The notes under the pieces were generated by a model. It did no database searches, was not told where the DNA came from, and saw only the letters and a list, made by a program, of their open reading frames with translations. 64,000 bases of DNA, from contig NZ_RXOE01000011.1 of the NCBI RefSeq assembly GCF_003965815.1, forward strand, positions 62,001 through 126,000, given 5' to 3'. Within the stretch, counting starts at the first letter, position 1; every line of letters starts with the position of its first letter. Of this stretch, positions 31,236-41,020 are shown piece by piece. A program made the translations under genes and the position numbers. Source of the DNA: Variovorax gossypii (GTDB lineage: Bacteria > Pseudomonadota > Gammaproteobacteria > Burkholderiales > Burkholderiaceae_C).

Positions 31236-34200
31236 ATGGCCAAATTCTTTATCGACCGACCGATCTTCGCCTGGGTGATCGCACTGTTCATCCTGGTGGT
31301 GGGCGGCGTGTCAATCACCCAGCTGCCGATCTCGCAGTACCCGCCGGTGGCGCCACCCGCCATCGTCATCAACGTCGCCTACCCCGGCGCCTCGGCCCAG
31401 ACGCTCGAGGACAGCGTGCTGTCCGTCATCGAGCGTGAAATGAACGGCTCCCCAGGCCTGATCTACATGGAATCGGTGGCCCAGGCCGACGGCACCGGCT
31501 CCATCACGATCAGCTTCGAGCCCGGCACCAACGACGACCTCGCGCAGGTGGACGTGCAGAACCGGCTGTCGCGCGCGACGCCGCGCCTGCCCTCCGCCGT
31601 GACGCAGCAGGGCGTGCGCGTGGACAAGTCGCGCAACAACTTCCTGATGTTCGTGATGCTGTCCTCGGACAACCCGAACTTCGACCCGGTGGCGCTCGGC
31701 GACTACGCCGCGCGCAACGTCGTGCCCGAGCTGCAGCGCGTGGTCGGCGTGGGCCAGGCGCAGCTCTTCGGTTCCGAGAACGCGATGCGCGTGTGGATCG
31801 ACCCTGCCAAGCTGCAAGGCTTCAACCTGTCGTCGACCGACGTCAACAACGCCATCCGCGCGCAGAACGCGCAGGTGTCCTCGGGCACGCTGGGTGACCT
31901 GCCCAACATTCCCGGCCAGGCCATCGCGGCCACGGTGACCGTGAACGGCCAGCTCGTCAACGTGGAGCAGTTCCAGAACATCGTGCTGCGCGCCAACACC
32001 GACGGCTCGACCGTACGGCTGAAGGACGTCGCGCGCGTGGAGCTCGGCGGCCAGTCGTACGCCACCTCGGCCCGCCTGAACGGCGTGCCCGCGGTCGGCA
32101 TCGGCGTGCAGCCCACGCCCAACGGCAACGCGCTGCAGTCGGCCAAGGCGATCCGCGCCAAGATGGCCGAACTCGAGCGCTACTTCCCGCAGGGCGTGAA
32201 GTGGGCGATTCCGTACGACAGCTCGCGCTTCGTGCAGATCTCGATCACCGAAGTGGTCAAGACGCTGCTGGAAGCCGTGGCGCTGGTGTTCATCGTGATG
32301 TTCCTGTTCCTGCAGAACTGGCGCTACACGATCATCCCGACCATCGTGGTGCCGATCGCGCTGCTGGGCACTTTCGCCTCGCTGCTGGCGCTGGGCTTCT
32401 CGATCAACGTGCTGACCATGTTCGGCATGGTGCTGGTGATCGGTATCGTGGTGGACGACGCCATCGTGGTGGTGGAGAACGTCGAGCGCATCATGAGCGA
32501 GGAGGGGCTGCCGCCGCTCGAAGCCACGCGCAAGGCCATGAGGCAGATCTCCGGCGCCATCATCGGCGTGACGGTGGTGCTGATCTCGGTGTTCGTGCCG
32601 CTGGCGTTCTTCGCGGGCTCCACCGGCAACATCTATCGCCAGTTCTCGGCGGTGATGGTGGCCTCGATCGCCTTCTCGGCCTTCATGGCGCTGTCGCTCA
32701 CGCCGGCGCTGTGCGCCACGCTGCTCAAGCCGGTGGAAGCCGGCCACCATCACGAGAAGACCGGCTTCTTCGGCTGGTTCAACCGTGGCTTCTCGCGCAC
32801 GGCCAAGGGCTACGAGAGCGTGGTCGCGCGCATCCTGCGCCGCGCCGCGCGCTACCTCGTGATCTACGTCGCGATCATCGGCGCGGTGGTGTTCACCTAC
32901 ACCCGCCTGCCGAGCTCCTTCCTGCCGCAGGAAGACCAGGGCAACATCATCGTGAACGTGCAGCTGCCGCCTGGCGCGACGCAGGAGCGCGCGCTGTCGG
33001 TCATGCAGCAGGTCGAAGGCTTCATCCTGAAGCAGCCCGAAGTGGAAAGCATGGTGGGCGTGATGGGCTTCAGCTTCTCGGGCCAGGGCCAGAACGCCGG
33101 CCTCGCCTTCGTGACGCTGAAGGACTGGGAAGAACGCAAGGACCCGGCCCACTCGGCCAGCGCGCTCGCCGGCCGTGCCTTCGGCGCGCTCTCGGGCATC
33201 CGCGACGCCTTCATCTACCCGCTGAGCCCGCCGCCCATTCCCGAACTGGGCAACGCCAGCGGCTTCAGCTTCCGCCTGCAGGACCGTTCGGGCGCAGGCC
33301 ACGACGCGCTGATCAAGGCACGCAACCAGCTGCTGGGCATGGCCTCGCAGAGCAAGGTGCTGGCCCAGGTCCGTCCCGACGGCCTGGAAGACGCGCCGCA
33401 GCTGCAGATCGACATCGACCGCGACAAGGCGAACGCGCTGGGCGTGAGCTTCGACGCGATCAACACGACGCTGTCGACCGCGCTGGGTTCGAGCTACATC
33501 AACGACTTCCCGAACCGCGGCCGCCTGCAGCGCGTGGTGGTGCAGGCCGACGCTCCGGCGCGCATGCAGCCCGACGACCTGCTCAAGCTGAACTCCAGCA
33601 ACACGCAGGGCCAGCCGGTGCCGCTGTCGGCCTTCGCGACTACCAAGTGGGTCACGGGCGCCACGCAGACGGTGCGCTACAACGGCTATCCGGCGATCCG
33701 CATCAGCGGCGACGCGGCACCCGGCTACAGCACGGGCGCGGCCATGGCCGAGATGGAAAAGCTCGCCAAGCAGCTGCCGCAAGGCTTCGGCTTCGAATGG
33801 ACCGGCCAGTCGCGTGAAGAAAAGCTCGCGGGCTCGCAGGCCATCATCCTGTATGCCTTCGCGATCCTGGCGGTGTTCCTCTGCCTGGCCGCGCTGTACG
33901 AGAGCTGGTCGATCCCGCTGTCGGTGATCCTGGTGGTGCCTCTGGGCGTGCTGGGCGTGCTGGTGGCGACGATGCTGCGTTCCTATTCGAACGACGTGTA
34001 CTTCCAGGTGGGGCTGATCACCATCATCGGCCTGTCGGCGAAGAACGCGATTCTGATCATCGAGTTCGCGAAGGATCTGCAGGCACAGGGCAAGGGGATC
34101 ATCGAATCGGCGCTGGAAGCCGCCCACCTGCGGTTCCGCCCGATCATCATGACCTCGCTGGCCTTCGGCCTCGGCGTCGTGCCGCTGTTCATCGCCTCGG

Positions 34201-34403
34201 GCGCGGGCTCCGCAAGCCAGCGCGCCATCGGCACCGGCGTGCTCGGCGGCATGGTGACGGGTACGGCCCTCGCCGTGATCTTCGTGCCGGTGTTCTTCGT
34301 GGTGGTGCGCAAGCTGTTCAAGGGCAGCGCACGCCAGCACGAGGCCGACAAGCGACACGCCGAAGCCGCCGGCATTGCACCGGAGCAACCACAACATGAC
34401 TAA
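31236..34403 (+). CDS. acrB: RND multidrug efflux pump, inner-membrane subunit (AcrB/MexB-like)
   Basis: 1055 residues, full length for the hydrophobe/amphiphile efflux family. The start MAKFFIDRPIFAWVIALFIL is typical. The proton-relay Asp pair lies in MVLVIGIVVDDAIVVVENVERIMSE. The porter domains and the second membrane half with LAALYESWSIPLSVILVVPLGVLG, GLITIIGLSAKNAILIIEFAKD and IIMTSLAFGLGVVPLFIASGAGSASQRAIGTGVLGG are all present. Trimeric proton antiporter capturing drugs from periplasm and membrane. It follows acrA by 18 bases and overlaps oprM by eight. Confidence 0.96.
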   Translation: MAKFFIDRPIFAWVIALFILVVGGVSITQLPISQYPPVAPPAIVINVAYPGASAQTLEDSVLSVIEREMNGSPGLIYMESVAQADGTGSITISFEPGTNDDLAQVDVQNRLSRATPRLPSAVTQQGVRVDKSRNNFLMFVMLSSDNPNFDPVALGDYAARNVVPELQRVVGVGQAQLFGSENAMRVWIDPAKLQGFNLSSTDVNNAIRAQNAQVSSGTLGDLPNIPGQAIAATVTVNGQLVNVEQFQNIVLRANTDGSTVRLKDVARVELGGQSYATSARLNGVPAVGIGVQPTPNGNALQSAKAIRAKMAELERYFPQGVKWAIPYDSSRFVQISITEVVKTLLEAVALVFIVMFLFLQNWRYTIIPTIVVPIALLGTFASLLALGFSINVLTMFGMVLVIGIVVDDAIVVVENVERIMSEEGLPPLEATRKAMRQISGAIIGVTVVLISVFVPLAFFAGSTGNIYRQFSAVMVASIAFSAFMALSLTPALCATLLKPVEAGHHHEKTGFFGWFNRGFSRTAKGYESVVARILRRAARYLVIYVAIIGAVVFTYTRLPSSFLPQEDQGNIIVNVQLPPGATQERALSVMQQVEGFILKQPEVESMVGVMGFSFSGQGQNAGLAFVTLKDWEERKDPAHSASALAGRAFGALSGIRDAFIYPLSPPPIPELGNASGFSFRLQDRSGAGHDALIKARNQLLGMASQSKVLAQVRPDGLEDAPQLQIDIDRDKANALGVSFDAINTTLSTALGSSYINDFPNRGRLQRVVVQADAPARMQPDDLLKLNSSNTQGQPVPLSAFATTKWVTGATQTVRYNGYPAIRISGDAAPGYSTGAAMAEMEKLAKQLPQGFGFEWTGQSREEKLAGSQAIILYAFAILAVFLCLAALYESWSIPLSVILVVPLGVLGVLVATMLRSYSNDVYFQVGLITIIGLSAKNAILIIEFAKDLQAQGKGIIESALEAAHLRFRPIIMTSLAFGLGVVPLFIASGAGSASQRAIGTGVLGGMVTGTALAVIFVPVFFVVVRKLFKGSARQHEADKRHAEAAGIAPEQPQHD

Positions 34404-35829
34404 GAAACTGATTCCAACCGCGCTGGCCGCCGCGATGCTGCTGGCGGGCTGCTCGCTGATCCCGACCTACGAGCGCCCCGCCGCGCCGGTGCCGACCACC
34501 TACCCGGGTGATCCGGCGCAGCCGTCCGGCCAGGCCGCGGCCAACCTGCCGTGGCAGGACTTCTTCACCGACCCGCGGCTCGCGGGCCTGATCCGCACGG
34601 CGCTCGCGAACAACCGCGACCTGCGCGTATCGGTGCTCAACATCGAGCAGGCGCGCGCGCAGTTCCAGATCGAGCGCTCCAACCTCTTCCCCGCGCTCGG
34701 CCTCACGGGCACGGGCTCGCGCTCGAGCCCCAACGCCTACCAGGCGATCGACCCGAGCCAGGGCAGCGTGTCGTCGCAGTACGCCGTCAACTTCGGCTTC
34801 ACCTCGTGGGAGATCGATTTCTTCGGCCGCATCCGCGCGCTGAAGGACCAGGCGCTGGCGCAGTACCTCGCCACGGACGAGACCCGCAAGGCGGTGCAGA
34901 CCAGCCTGATCGCGTCGGTGGCCAACGGCTGGCTCACGCTGCTGGCCGACGACGAGCTGCTGGAGATCACGCGCCAGACCATGGTCACGCGCGAAGAATC
35001 GGTGCGCCTTACCAAGCTGCGCTTCGACAACGGCGTTTCGTCGGAGCTCGACTACCAGGCCGCGAACGGTCAGCTCGAGGCCGCGCGCGCGGCCTACGCG
35101 CAGCAGCAGCGCACCCGCGCGCAGGACGAGAACGCCCTCGCCCTGCTGCTGGGCGCGCCGGTGCCGGCCGATGCGACGGCGGGCGGCGCGAAGGGCCTGG
35201 ACGGCATCAAGCCGATGCCCGACGTGCCGGCCGGCCTGCCCTCGGACCTGCTGGCGGAGCGACCCGACATCCGTTCGGCGGAGCAGCAGCTGATCGCGGC
35301 CAACGCCAACATCGGCGCGGCGCGCGCGAACTTCTTCCCGCGCGTGTCGCTGACTAGCTCCATCGGCACCGCCAGCAGCGAGTTCTCGGGCCTGTTCGAC
35401 CGCGGCTCCAAGGCATGGTCGTTCGCTCCGACGGTGACGCTGCCGATCTTCGACGCCGGCCGCAACATCGCCACGCTCGACTCGGCCAAGGCCGGGCGCG
35501 AGATCGCGGTGGCGCAGTACGAGAAGTCGATCCAGACCGCGTTCCGCGAAGTGGCCGACGCGCTCGCGGGCCGCGCCACGCTGGGCGAGCAGGTGCGCGC
35601 GCAGCGTGCGCAGGCCGATGCGGAGTCGGTGCGCTACAAGCTCTCCGACCTGCGCTATCGCAACGGCATCGCCAGCGCGCTCGACCTGCTCGATGCGCAG
35701 CGCTCGCTGTTCACGGCCCAGCAATCGGCCGTGAACTCGCGCCTGCTGCAGCTGCAGAACCAGGTCACGCTCTACCGGACGCTGGGCGGCGGCTGGGCCA
35801 CGCGCGACGGCAACGGCGAGAAGGGCTGA
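34396..35829 (+). CDS. oprM: RND efflux outer-membrane lipoprotein channel (OprM/TolC-type)
   Basis: 477 residues from ATG 34396, overlapping the acrB stop. Lipobox LLAGCSL. The NodT/OprM family pattern of two repeats: NLPWQDFFTDPRLAGLIRTALANNRDLRV and FTSWEIDFFGRIRALKDQALAQYLA in the first, then ERPDIRSAEQQLIAANANIGAARANFFP and FAPTVTLPIFDAGRNIATLD in the second. Each repeat contributes beta strands and coiled helices to the trimeric channel. It completes a tripartite pump with acrA and acrB. Confidence 0.95.
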   Translation: MTKKLIPTALAAAMLLAGCSLIPTYERPAAPVPTTYPGDPAQPSGQAAANLPWQDFFTDPRLAGLIRTALANNRDLRVSVLNIEQARAQFQIERSNLFPALGLTGTGSRSSPNAYQAIDPSQGSVSSQYAVNFGFTSWEIDFFGRIRALKDQALAQYLATDETRKAVQTSLIASVANGWLTLLADDELLEITRQTMVTREESVRLTKLRFDNGVSSELDYQAANGQLEAARAAYAQQQRTRAQDENALALLLGAPVPADATAGGAKGLDGIKPMPDVPAGLPSDLLAERPDIRSAEQQLIAANANIGAARANFFPRVSLTSSIGTASSEFSGLFDRGSKAWSFAPTVTLPIFDAGRNIATLDSAKAGREIAVAQYEKSIQTAFREVADALAGRATLGEQVRAQRAQADAESVRYKLSDLRYRNGIASALDLLDAQRSLFTAQQSAVNSRLLQLQNQVTLYRTLGGGWATRDGNGEKG

Positions 35830-35839
35830 AGCCCTCGAG

Positions 35840-35871
35840 GGCGTCTCGAGCCCGATCAGGGCCGAGACGCC
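35840..35871 (+). terminator. Hairpin after the efflux operon, possible terminator
   Basis: GGCGTCTCG and CGAGACGCC form a nine-base stem around a 14-base loop, starting 11 bases after the oprM stop. There is no T tract behind it, so it is either a weak terminator or an mRNA-stabilising hairpin. Confidence 0.45.
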
Positions 35872-35921
35872 AAGGCGTCCCATAAGGGTGCTCCCTTGCC
35901 CCCGCCGGCAAGGGCACTCCC

Positions 35922-35927
35922 TATAAT
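35922..35927 (+). promoter_or_regulatory. Promoter -10 box for the cytochrome c gene
   Basis: A consensus TATAAT lies 55 bases upstream of the cytochrome c ATG (35982), preceded by GC-rich DNA with an imperfect -35 (TTGCCC at a longer than usual spacing). Given the efflux operon hairpin between, it probably gives the cytochrome its own transcript. Confidence 0.5.
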
Positions 35928-35981
35928 CGCCGGTTGGTTAGGAAAAGCCCCCCGACGAGCCCCCGATAATTGAGGACGCGA

Positions 35982-36605
35982 ATGAGCGCAGACCCGCATT
36001 ACCAGGCCACAGAAGAAGCCCACACCGGGCCGATCAAGAACCCGAAGCAACTGCTGCTCGCGGTATTTTTTTCCTTCATTGTCCCGATCCTGATCATCGT
36101 GGGCCTTGTCTCCTACGTGGTCTCGGGTACCAAGCCCGCCGGCACCGCCGAGGGCGAGAACATGGCGCTCTACGGCGTGACCAAGGAAGCGCGCGACCGT
36201 GACGTGGCCGAACGCCTCAAGAAGGTCGGCAGCATCGAGATCCGCGACGCCAACCGCCCGCTCGCAGCCGGCGAGGCCGTGTTCAAGGCCCAGTGCGTCG
36301 CCTGCCACGGAGCGCCCGGCATCCCCGGAGCCCCTCACCTGAACGACGCCGCAGCCTGGGGCCCGCGCATCGGCCAGGGGTATGCAACGCTGCTCGAACA
36401 TGCCCTGAAGGGCAAGGGCGCCATGCCTGCGCAGGGCGGCGGCGACTTCGAAGACCTCGAAGTGGGCCGTGCCGTGGTCTACATGGCCAATGCCGGCGGC
36501 GCCAAGTTCCCGGTGCCGGATCGCCCCGCCGCAGCAGCCGCGGCGCCTGCCGAAAGCGCTTCAGGTGCGGCTCCTGCCGCAGCGGCCAGCGCGCCAGCCA
36601 AGTAA
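35982..36605 (+). CDS. Membrane-anchored cytochrome c5 family protein
   Basis: 207 residues from ATG 35982. A single N-terminal membrane helix (QLLLAVFFSFIVPILIIVGLVSYVV, residues about 23-47) anchors it facing the periplasm. One haem-binding CVACH motif lies at 105-109. Downstream GYATLLEHALKGKGAMPAQGG contains the axial Met, and DLEVGRAVVYMANAGG is the c5-type terminal helix. The Ala/Pro-rich tail is low complexity. It is a monohaem electron carrier, probably feeding a terminal oxidase. Burkholderiales carry many such proteins; the partner is not in view. Followed by a good terminator. Confidence 0.93.
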   Translation: MSADPHYQATEEAHTGPIKNPKQLLLAVFFSFIVPILIIVGLVSYVVSGTKPAGTAEGENMALYGVTKEARDRDVAERLKKVGSIEIRDANRPLAAGEAVFKAQCVACHGAPGIPGAPHLNDAAAWGPRIGQGYATLLEHALKGKGAMPAQGGGDFEDLEVGRAVVYMANAGGAKFPVPDRPAAAAAAPAESASGAAPAAAASAPAK

Positions 36606-36632
36606 GCGTTTTCCCTGATCAGCAACGAAAGA

Positions 36633-36657
36633 AAGCCGGCCCAGCGCCGGCTTTTTT
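36633..36657 (+). terminator. Rho-independent terminator after cytochrome c5
   Basis: AAAGCCGGC-CCA-GCGCCGGCTTT with a six-T run ending near 36657. It lies between the convergent cytochrome gene and the gene whose stop is at 36661; the A run on the other side makes it usable in both directions. Confidence 0.88.
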
Positions 36658-36660
36658 CAT

Positions 36661-37227
36661 TCAGGGGTGCGACGCGGCCGCAACGGCGGCGTGGCGTTCG
36701 GCAGGGCTCAGCACATGGCCGAAGCGCGCCGGCAACTCGCCGGCCTGCACGTTCGCGGGTGTCCACAGGCCCCGTTCCACGGCTTCCGCCGCGATGCCCA
36801 CGTCCTGCGTGTGCACCAGCCCGAGCCCGAGCGGCGAGACCAGGTAGAGCCGCCCTTCCTCATCGAGCAGGCAATCCGACACCGTGGTGGCCACGCCCGT
36901 ATGGGCCGTGACGGCGAAGCCGCCGCTCGCATTCGCATCCTCGGCAACGCGCCAGACCAGCGGCGAGGCCTCCAGCTCCACGTAGACGCGCTGCGGCCCG
37001 TTCTGGAAGAACCACTGGCCTTCGTCGTCGTGCTCGTAGTTGCGGTGGATGAATTCGATCAGCTTGTCGTGCCGCAGCATCGAGCCCTTGGCCGAGCGGA
37101 ACGGGCCCATGGCCTGGGTGCGGTCGTCGCGCATGTACCAGTTGCCGCGCGCGTCGAGGCCCAGCCAGCCGTAGCAGTGCGGCACGTTGGGCCACTTGGC
37201 GAGCGCTTGTTTGACGATGTCGTCCAT
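36661..37227 (-). CDS. Conserved hypothetical protein (DUF2946/DUF2944-type, uncertain)
   Basis: 188 residues starting MDDIVKQALAKWPNVPHCYGWLGLDARGNWYMRDD, a strongly conserved beginning in Burkholderiales hypothetical proteins. The domain number given here is from memory and uncertain. The middle has IEFIHRNYEHDDEGQWFFQNGPQRVYVELE and DCLLDEEGRLYLVSPLGLGLVHTQD. No signal or membrane helix; soluble mixed alpha/beta. It stands 100 bases downstream of a hydrolase gene, separated by a palindromic repeat. Function unknown. Confidence 0.75.
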   Translation of the reverse strand: MDDIVKQALAKWPNVPHCYGWLGLDARGNWYMRDDRTQAMGPFRSAKGSMLRHDKLIEFIHRNYEHDDEGQWFFQNGPQRVYVELEASPLVWRVAEDANASGGFAVTAHTGVATTVSDCLLDEEGRLYLVSPLGLGLVHTQDVGIAAEAVERGLWTPANVQAGELPARFGHVLSPAERHAAVAAASHP

Positions 37228-37239
37228 GGCAGCATTTTG

Positions 37240-37336
37240 CTCGCCCCCAGGCTCCGTGGACTTCGTGTCACTTCGCCAACCCCTTGCCGGAGGCGGACCG
37301 GCCGCTTCCGGCGGCCGTGCGCGGCGGCCCTCACGA
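37240..37336. repeat. GC-rich palindromic intergenic repeat
   Basis: Contains GCCCCCAGGCT, GGACTTCGTGTCACTTCG, CCCCTTGCCGGAGG and a CCGGCCGCTTCCGGCGG palindrome. It has the same part order as the elements at 481-573 and 12174-12270. It occupies the gap between the hydrolase and hypothetical genes. Confidence 0.55.
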
Positions 37337-38392
37337 ATGAACAGGGGGTGCGAACTGAGTCAACCACCCGCCGACCCGCTCTGGCATGCCCCGCACATGC
37401 CCCGGCGGCGACCCCATCGGAAAGCCGACGTGCCCGCCATGCGCGGGCTGCCACAGCGTGACGTGCGCCCCGACCTCGCCGGGCTTCGGCAGGCTGCTCG
37501 CCGGAATGAACGGATCGTTGCGCGCATTCACCACCAGCGCGGGCACGCGGATCGAGGCCAGGTGCGGCTTGGCCGAGCCCCGGGCCCAGTAGTCGTCGGC
37601 GTCGCGAAAGCCGTGCAGCGGGGCGGTGAAGACGTTGTCGAATTCGTAGAGGTTGCGCGACGACACCAGCCGCTCGCGGTCGAACAGGCCCGGAAACTGC
37701 GCCAGCTTGGCCAGCGCCTTGGGCTTCATGGTCGCGAGGAACATCCGCGTGTAGACCAGCTTGTTGAAGCCCCGTCCGATGGCCTCGCCACCCGCCGCGA
37801 GGTCGAGCGGCGCGCAGACCGAGGCCACGGCACTCACCACGCCGGAGGCGGTTTCGCCCGCCTCGGAAGCCCATCGCATCAGCGCATTGCCGCCCAGCGA
37901 CACGCCCGCCGCAAGTACCGGCCCTCCGCCCTTCTGCGCATGCTGCTCGCGCATGCGCGCGAGGATCCAGCCGATCTCCTCGAAGTCGCCCGAGTGGTAG
38001 GCGCGCGGCGCGAGGTTCATCTCGCCGCTGCAGCCGCGGAAGTGAGGCACCGCGAAGGCCATGCCGCGCGACGTCGCAAAAGCCGCGAAGGCTTCGGCGT
38101 AGTGGCTGCGCGACGAGCCCTCGAGTCCGTGGAACAGCACCAGCAGCGGCCTCGCGCCGGCAACCGGCGCATCGACGAAGTCGACGTCGATGAAGTCGGC
38201 GCCGTCCGGCGTGGACCAGCGCTCTCGCCGGTAGACCGGGGCCTGCCCGTCGAAGCGGCGGGCATAGAGCGCGGCCCAGATGGTCTGCAGGTTGCCGCCG
38301 GGCAGCCAGCGCGGCGCCGCGTAGTCCATCGACTCGAAGGAAGTCGCGGCGGCAGCCGCAACAGGAGAAAAGGAAGCTGCGGGAGAAAGCAT
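37331..38392 (-). CDS. Alpha/beta hydrolase, YheT family
   Basis: 353 residues from ATG 38392. YheT-type features: APRWLPGGNLQTIWAALYARR, LLVLFHGLEGSSRSHYAEAFA (oxyanion loop), VPHFRGCSGEMN, the nucleophile elbow GVSLGGNALMRW with Ser, then NARNDPFIPASSLP (acid) and PAHGGHVGFP (His). These form a Ser-Asp-His triad. The family is annotated as hydrolase/esterase with unknown physiological substrate. The upstream SnoaL-like gene ends 10 bases before it, so they are probably co-transcribed. Confidence 0.9.
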   Translation of the reverse strand: MLSPAASFSPVAAAAATSFESMDYAAPRWLPGGNLQTIWAALYARRFDGQAPVYRRERWSTPDGADFIDVDFVDAPVAGARPLLVLFHGLEGSSRSHYAEAFAAFATSRGMAFAVPHFRGCSGEMNLAPRAYHSGDFEEIGWILARMREQHAQKGGGPVLAAGVSLGGNALMRWASEAGETASGVVSAVASVCAPLDLAAGGEAIGRGFNKLVYTRMFLATMKPKALAKLAQFPGLFDRERLVSSRNLYEFDNVFTAPLHGFRDADDYWARGSAKPHLASIRVPALVVNARNDPFIPASSLPKPGEVGAHVTLWQPAHGGHVGFPMGSPPGHVRGMPERVGGWLTQFAPPVHS

Positions 38393-38402
38393 CAATCGAT
38401 CG

Positions 38403-38855
38403 TCAATGCAGGACCTGGGGCGGATCGTTCGCGTCGTCCGGTTCGCGCGCGGTGCCGGGGCTCGCGTGATGCGCCACCATGCGCCAGCCCTGGGCGGTCT
38501 TGTGATAGACGTTGGTCGCCAGCACGAAGGCATGGCGCGGCCCCTCGGCGGTGAGCACCTCGATGCGCTCGAGCACGTTGTGCACCGCGCTCGCGAGGGA
38601 ATCGATCTTGCGCACCCGCGCCGGCATGGCGTGGATCGCGCCGTTGCCGAACATCTGCTCGAAGGCCGCGCGGATCGCCACGGCCCCCACCAGCCTCGGG
38701 CCGCCGGGGTGCACGCAGAACACCTCGTCCTCATCGGCCCAGCAGGCCATCAGCGCATCGATGTCGCCGCGCTGCAGCGCTTCGTAGAAGGCCGCCTCGA
38801 CATCGTCGGCGGTACCGCCGATGGCCGCGGCGGCGCGGAGTGGGGTCTTGGGCAT
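38403..38855 (-). CDS. SnoaL-like (NTF2-fold) polyketide cyclase-type protein
   Basis: 150 residues from ATG 38855. DDVEAAFYEALQRGDIDALMACWADEDEVFCVHPGGPRLVGAVAIRAAFEQMF is the cone-shaped NTF2/SnoaL fold seen in many small proteins of the nuclear transport factor 2 superfamily. FVLATNVYHKTAQGWRMVAHHASP is the terminal strand pair. No catalytic role can be assigned. It is divergent from rutA, and its promoter region overlaps the area with the NtrC-like and RutR-like sites. Confidence 0.82.
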   Translation of the reverse strand: MPKTPLRAAAAIGGTADDVEAAFYEALQRGDIDALMACWADEDEVFCVHPGGPRLVGAVAIRAAFEQMFGNGAIHAMPARVRKIDSLASAVHNVLERIEVLTAEGPRHAFVLATNVYHKTAQGWRMVAHHASPGTAREPDDANDPPQVLH

Positions 38856-38891
38856 GGCGTGATTTTGCCGTGCGCTCCATGACGCCGGCAC

Positions 38892-38908
38892 TGCACCGCT
38901 TTGGTCCT
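38892..38908. promoter_or_regulatory. Possible NtrC site upstream of rutA
   Basis: TGCACC-GCTTT-GGTCCT, matching the dyad TGCACC-N5-GGTGCA except for two bases in the right arm. It lies about 130 bases upstream of the sigma-54 promoter, a usual enhancer distance. Weak on its own. Confidence 0.35.
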
Positions 38909-38953
38909 TGCCGCACCGGCTGGCCGCAGCCCGGCCGGATCGCATGCTCCGTT

Positions 38954-38970
38954 TTGGACCAAATGGTCAA
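38954..38970. promoter_or_regulatory. RutR-like operator upstream of rutA
   Basis: TTGGACCAAATGGTCAA: the right half TGGTCAA is perfect and the left half TGGACCA has one mismatch to the RutR consensus TTGACCA-NN-TGGTCAA. It lies about 50 bases upstream of the sigma-54 -24 element. RutR in E. coli represses rut genes and is released by uracil. Confidence 0.75.
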
Positions 38971-39022
38971 AAAGAAAACGCCAATTTCTCATAAACCATT
39001 GATCTGAAATGACTTATCCAAC

Positions 39023-39038
39023 TGGCACGGCGCATGCA
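39023..39038 (+). promoter_or_regulatory. Sigma-54 promoter of the rut operon
   Basis: TGGCACG-GCGC-ATGCA, with the invariant GG (39024-39025) and GC (39036-39037) ten bases apart, one mismatch from consensus TGGCACG-N4-TTGCA. Predicted start of transcription is near 39049, leaving a short leader with AGGAG before the rutA ATG. Confidence 0.75.
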
Positions 39039-39073
39039 AGGAGCCTCTCGAACCCGCAACAGGAGCCCTTCCA

Positions 39074-40186
<1,113 letters not shown>

Positions 40187-40202
40187 GCGGAAGGAGCGCC
40201 AC

Positions 40203-40994
40203 ATGACCACTCCCGCACGCAACGCCACCCTCACCTCGAACACGCCCGTCGGCGCACCGCGCGCACCCGGTGCACCGGCGCCGCTGATACTTCCCGCGCG
40301 CCCCGAGCCGCTCGCGCTGCACGCGAGCGACTCCGCGCTGATCGTCGTCGACATGCAGAACGCCTATGCATCCATCGGCGGGTATGTCGACTCGGCCGGC
40401 TTCGACATCTCCGGCGCGCAGGGCACCATCGCCGGCATCGTGCGCGCCATCGCGGCGGCACGCGCCGCCGGCATGCTCGTCGTGTTCCTGCAGAACGGCT
40501 GGGACGCGGGCTACGTCGAGGCCGGCGGCCCCGGCTCGCCGAACTGGCACAAGTCGAACGCGCTCAAGACGATGCGCGCGAAGCCCGAGCTGCAGGGCAA
40601 GTTCCTCGCCAAGGGCGGCTGGGACTACGAGCTCATCGAGGAAATGAAACCGCAGGCCGGCGACATCGTCGTGCCGAAGACGCGCTACAGCGGCTTCTTC
40701 AACAGCACGCTCGACAGCACGCTGCGCGCGCGCGGCATCCGCCACCTGGTGTTCACCGGCATCGCCACCAACGTGTGCGTCGAATCGACGCTGCGCGATG
40801 CCTTCCACCTCGAGTACTTCGCCGTGATGCTGGAAGACGCCACGCACGAACTCGGCGGGCCCGCGATCCAGAAGGCCTCGGTCTACAACGTGGAGACCTT
40901 CTTCGGATGGGTCTCCACGGTGGACCACTTCTGCAGCGTCTTCGCGCCCGCCTCCACTACCCACCCCGCACCGGCCGAAGCGGCCATCGCCTGA
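40203..40994 (+). CDS. rutB: Ureidoacrylate amidohydrolase RutB
   Basis: 263 residues of the isochorismatase-like cysteine hydrolase fold: ALIVVDMQNAYASIGGYVD gives the catalytic Asp, the Lys lies in VVPKTRYSGFFNSTLD, and the Cys in FTGIATNVCVESTLRDAF. It hydrolyses ureidoacrylate to aminoacrylate and carbamate/ammonia. The first 40 residues are Pro/Ala-rich and extend beyond the core, as in other RutB. It follows rutA by 16 bases with GGAAGGAG. Confidence 0.95.
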   Translation: MTTPARNATLTSNTPVGAPRAPGAPAPLILPARPEPLALHASDSALIVVDMQNAYASIGGYVDSAGFDISGAQGTIAGIVRAIAAARAAGMLVVFLQNGWDAGYVEAGGPGSPNWHKSNALKTMRAKPELQGKFLAKGGWDYELIEEMKPQAGDIVVPKTRYSGFFNSTLDSTLRARGIRHLVFTGIATNVCVESTLRDAFHLEYFAVMLEDATHELGGPAIQKASVYNVETFFGWVSTVDHFCSVFAPASTTHPAPAEAAIA

Positions 40995-41020
40995 TTTCTC
41001 TTCACCAACAAGGAGTCTCC

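Noticed and set aside
31311..34397. Leftward open frame of over 1000 codons opposite acrB
   Set aside because: His/Arg-rich shadow caused by codon bias of the real acrB gene; no recognisable domains.
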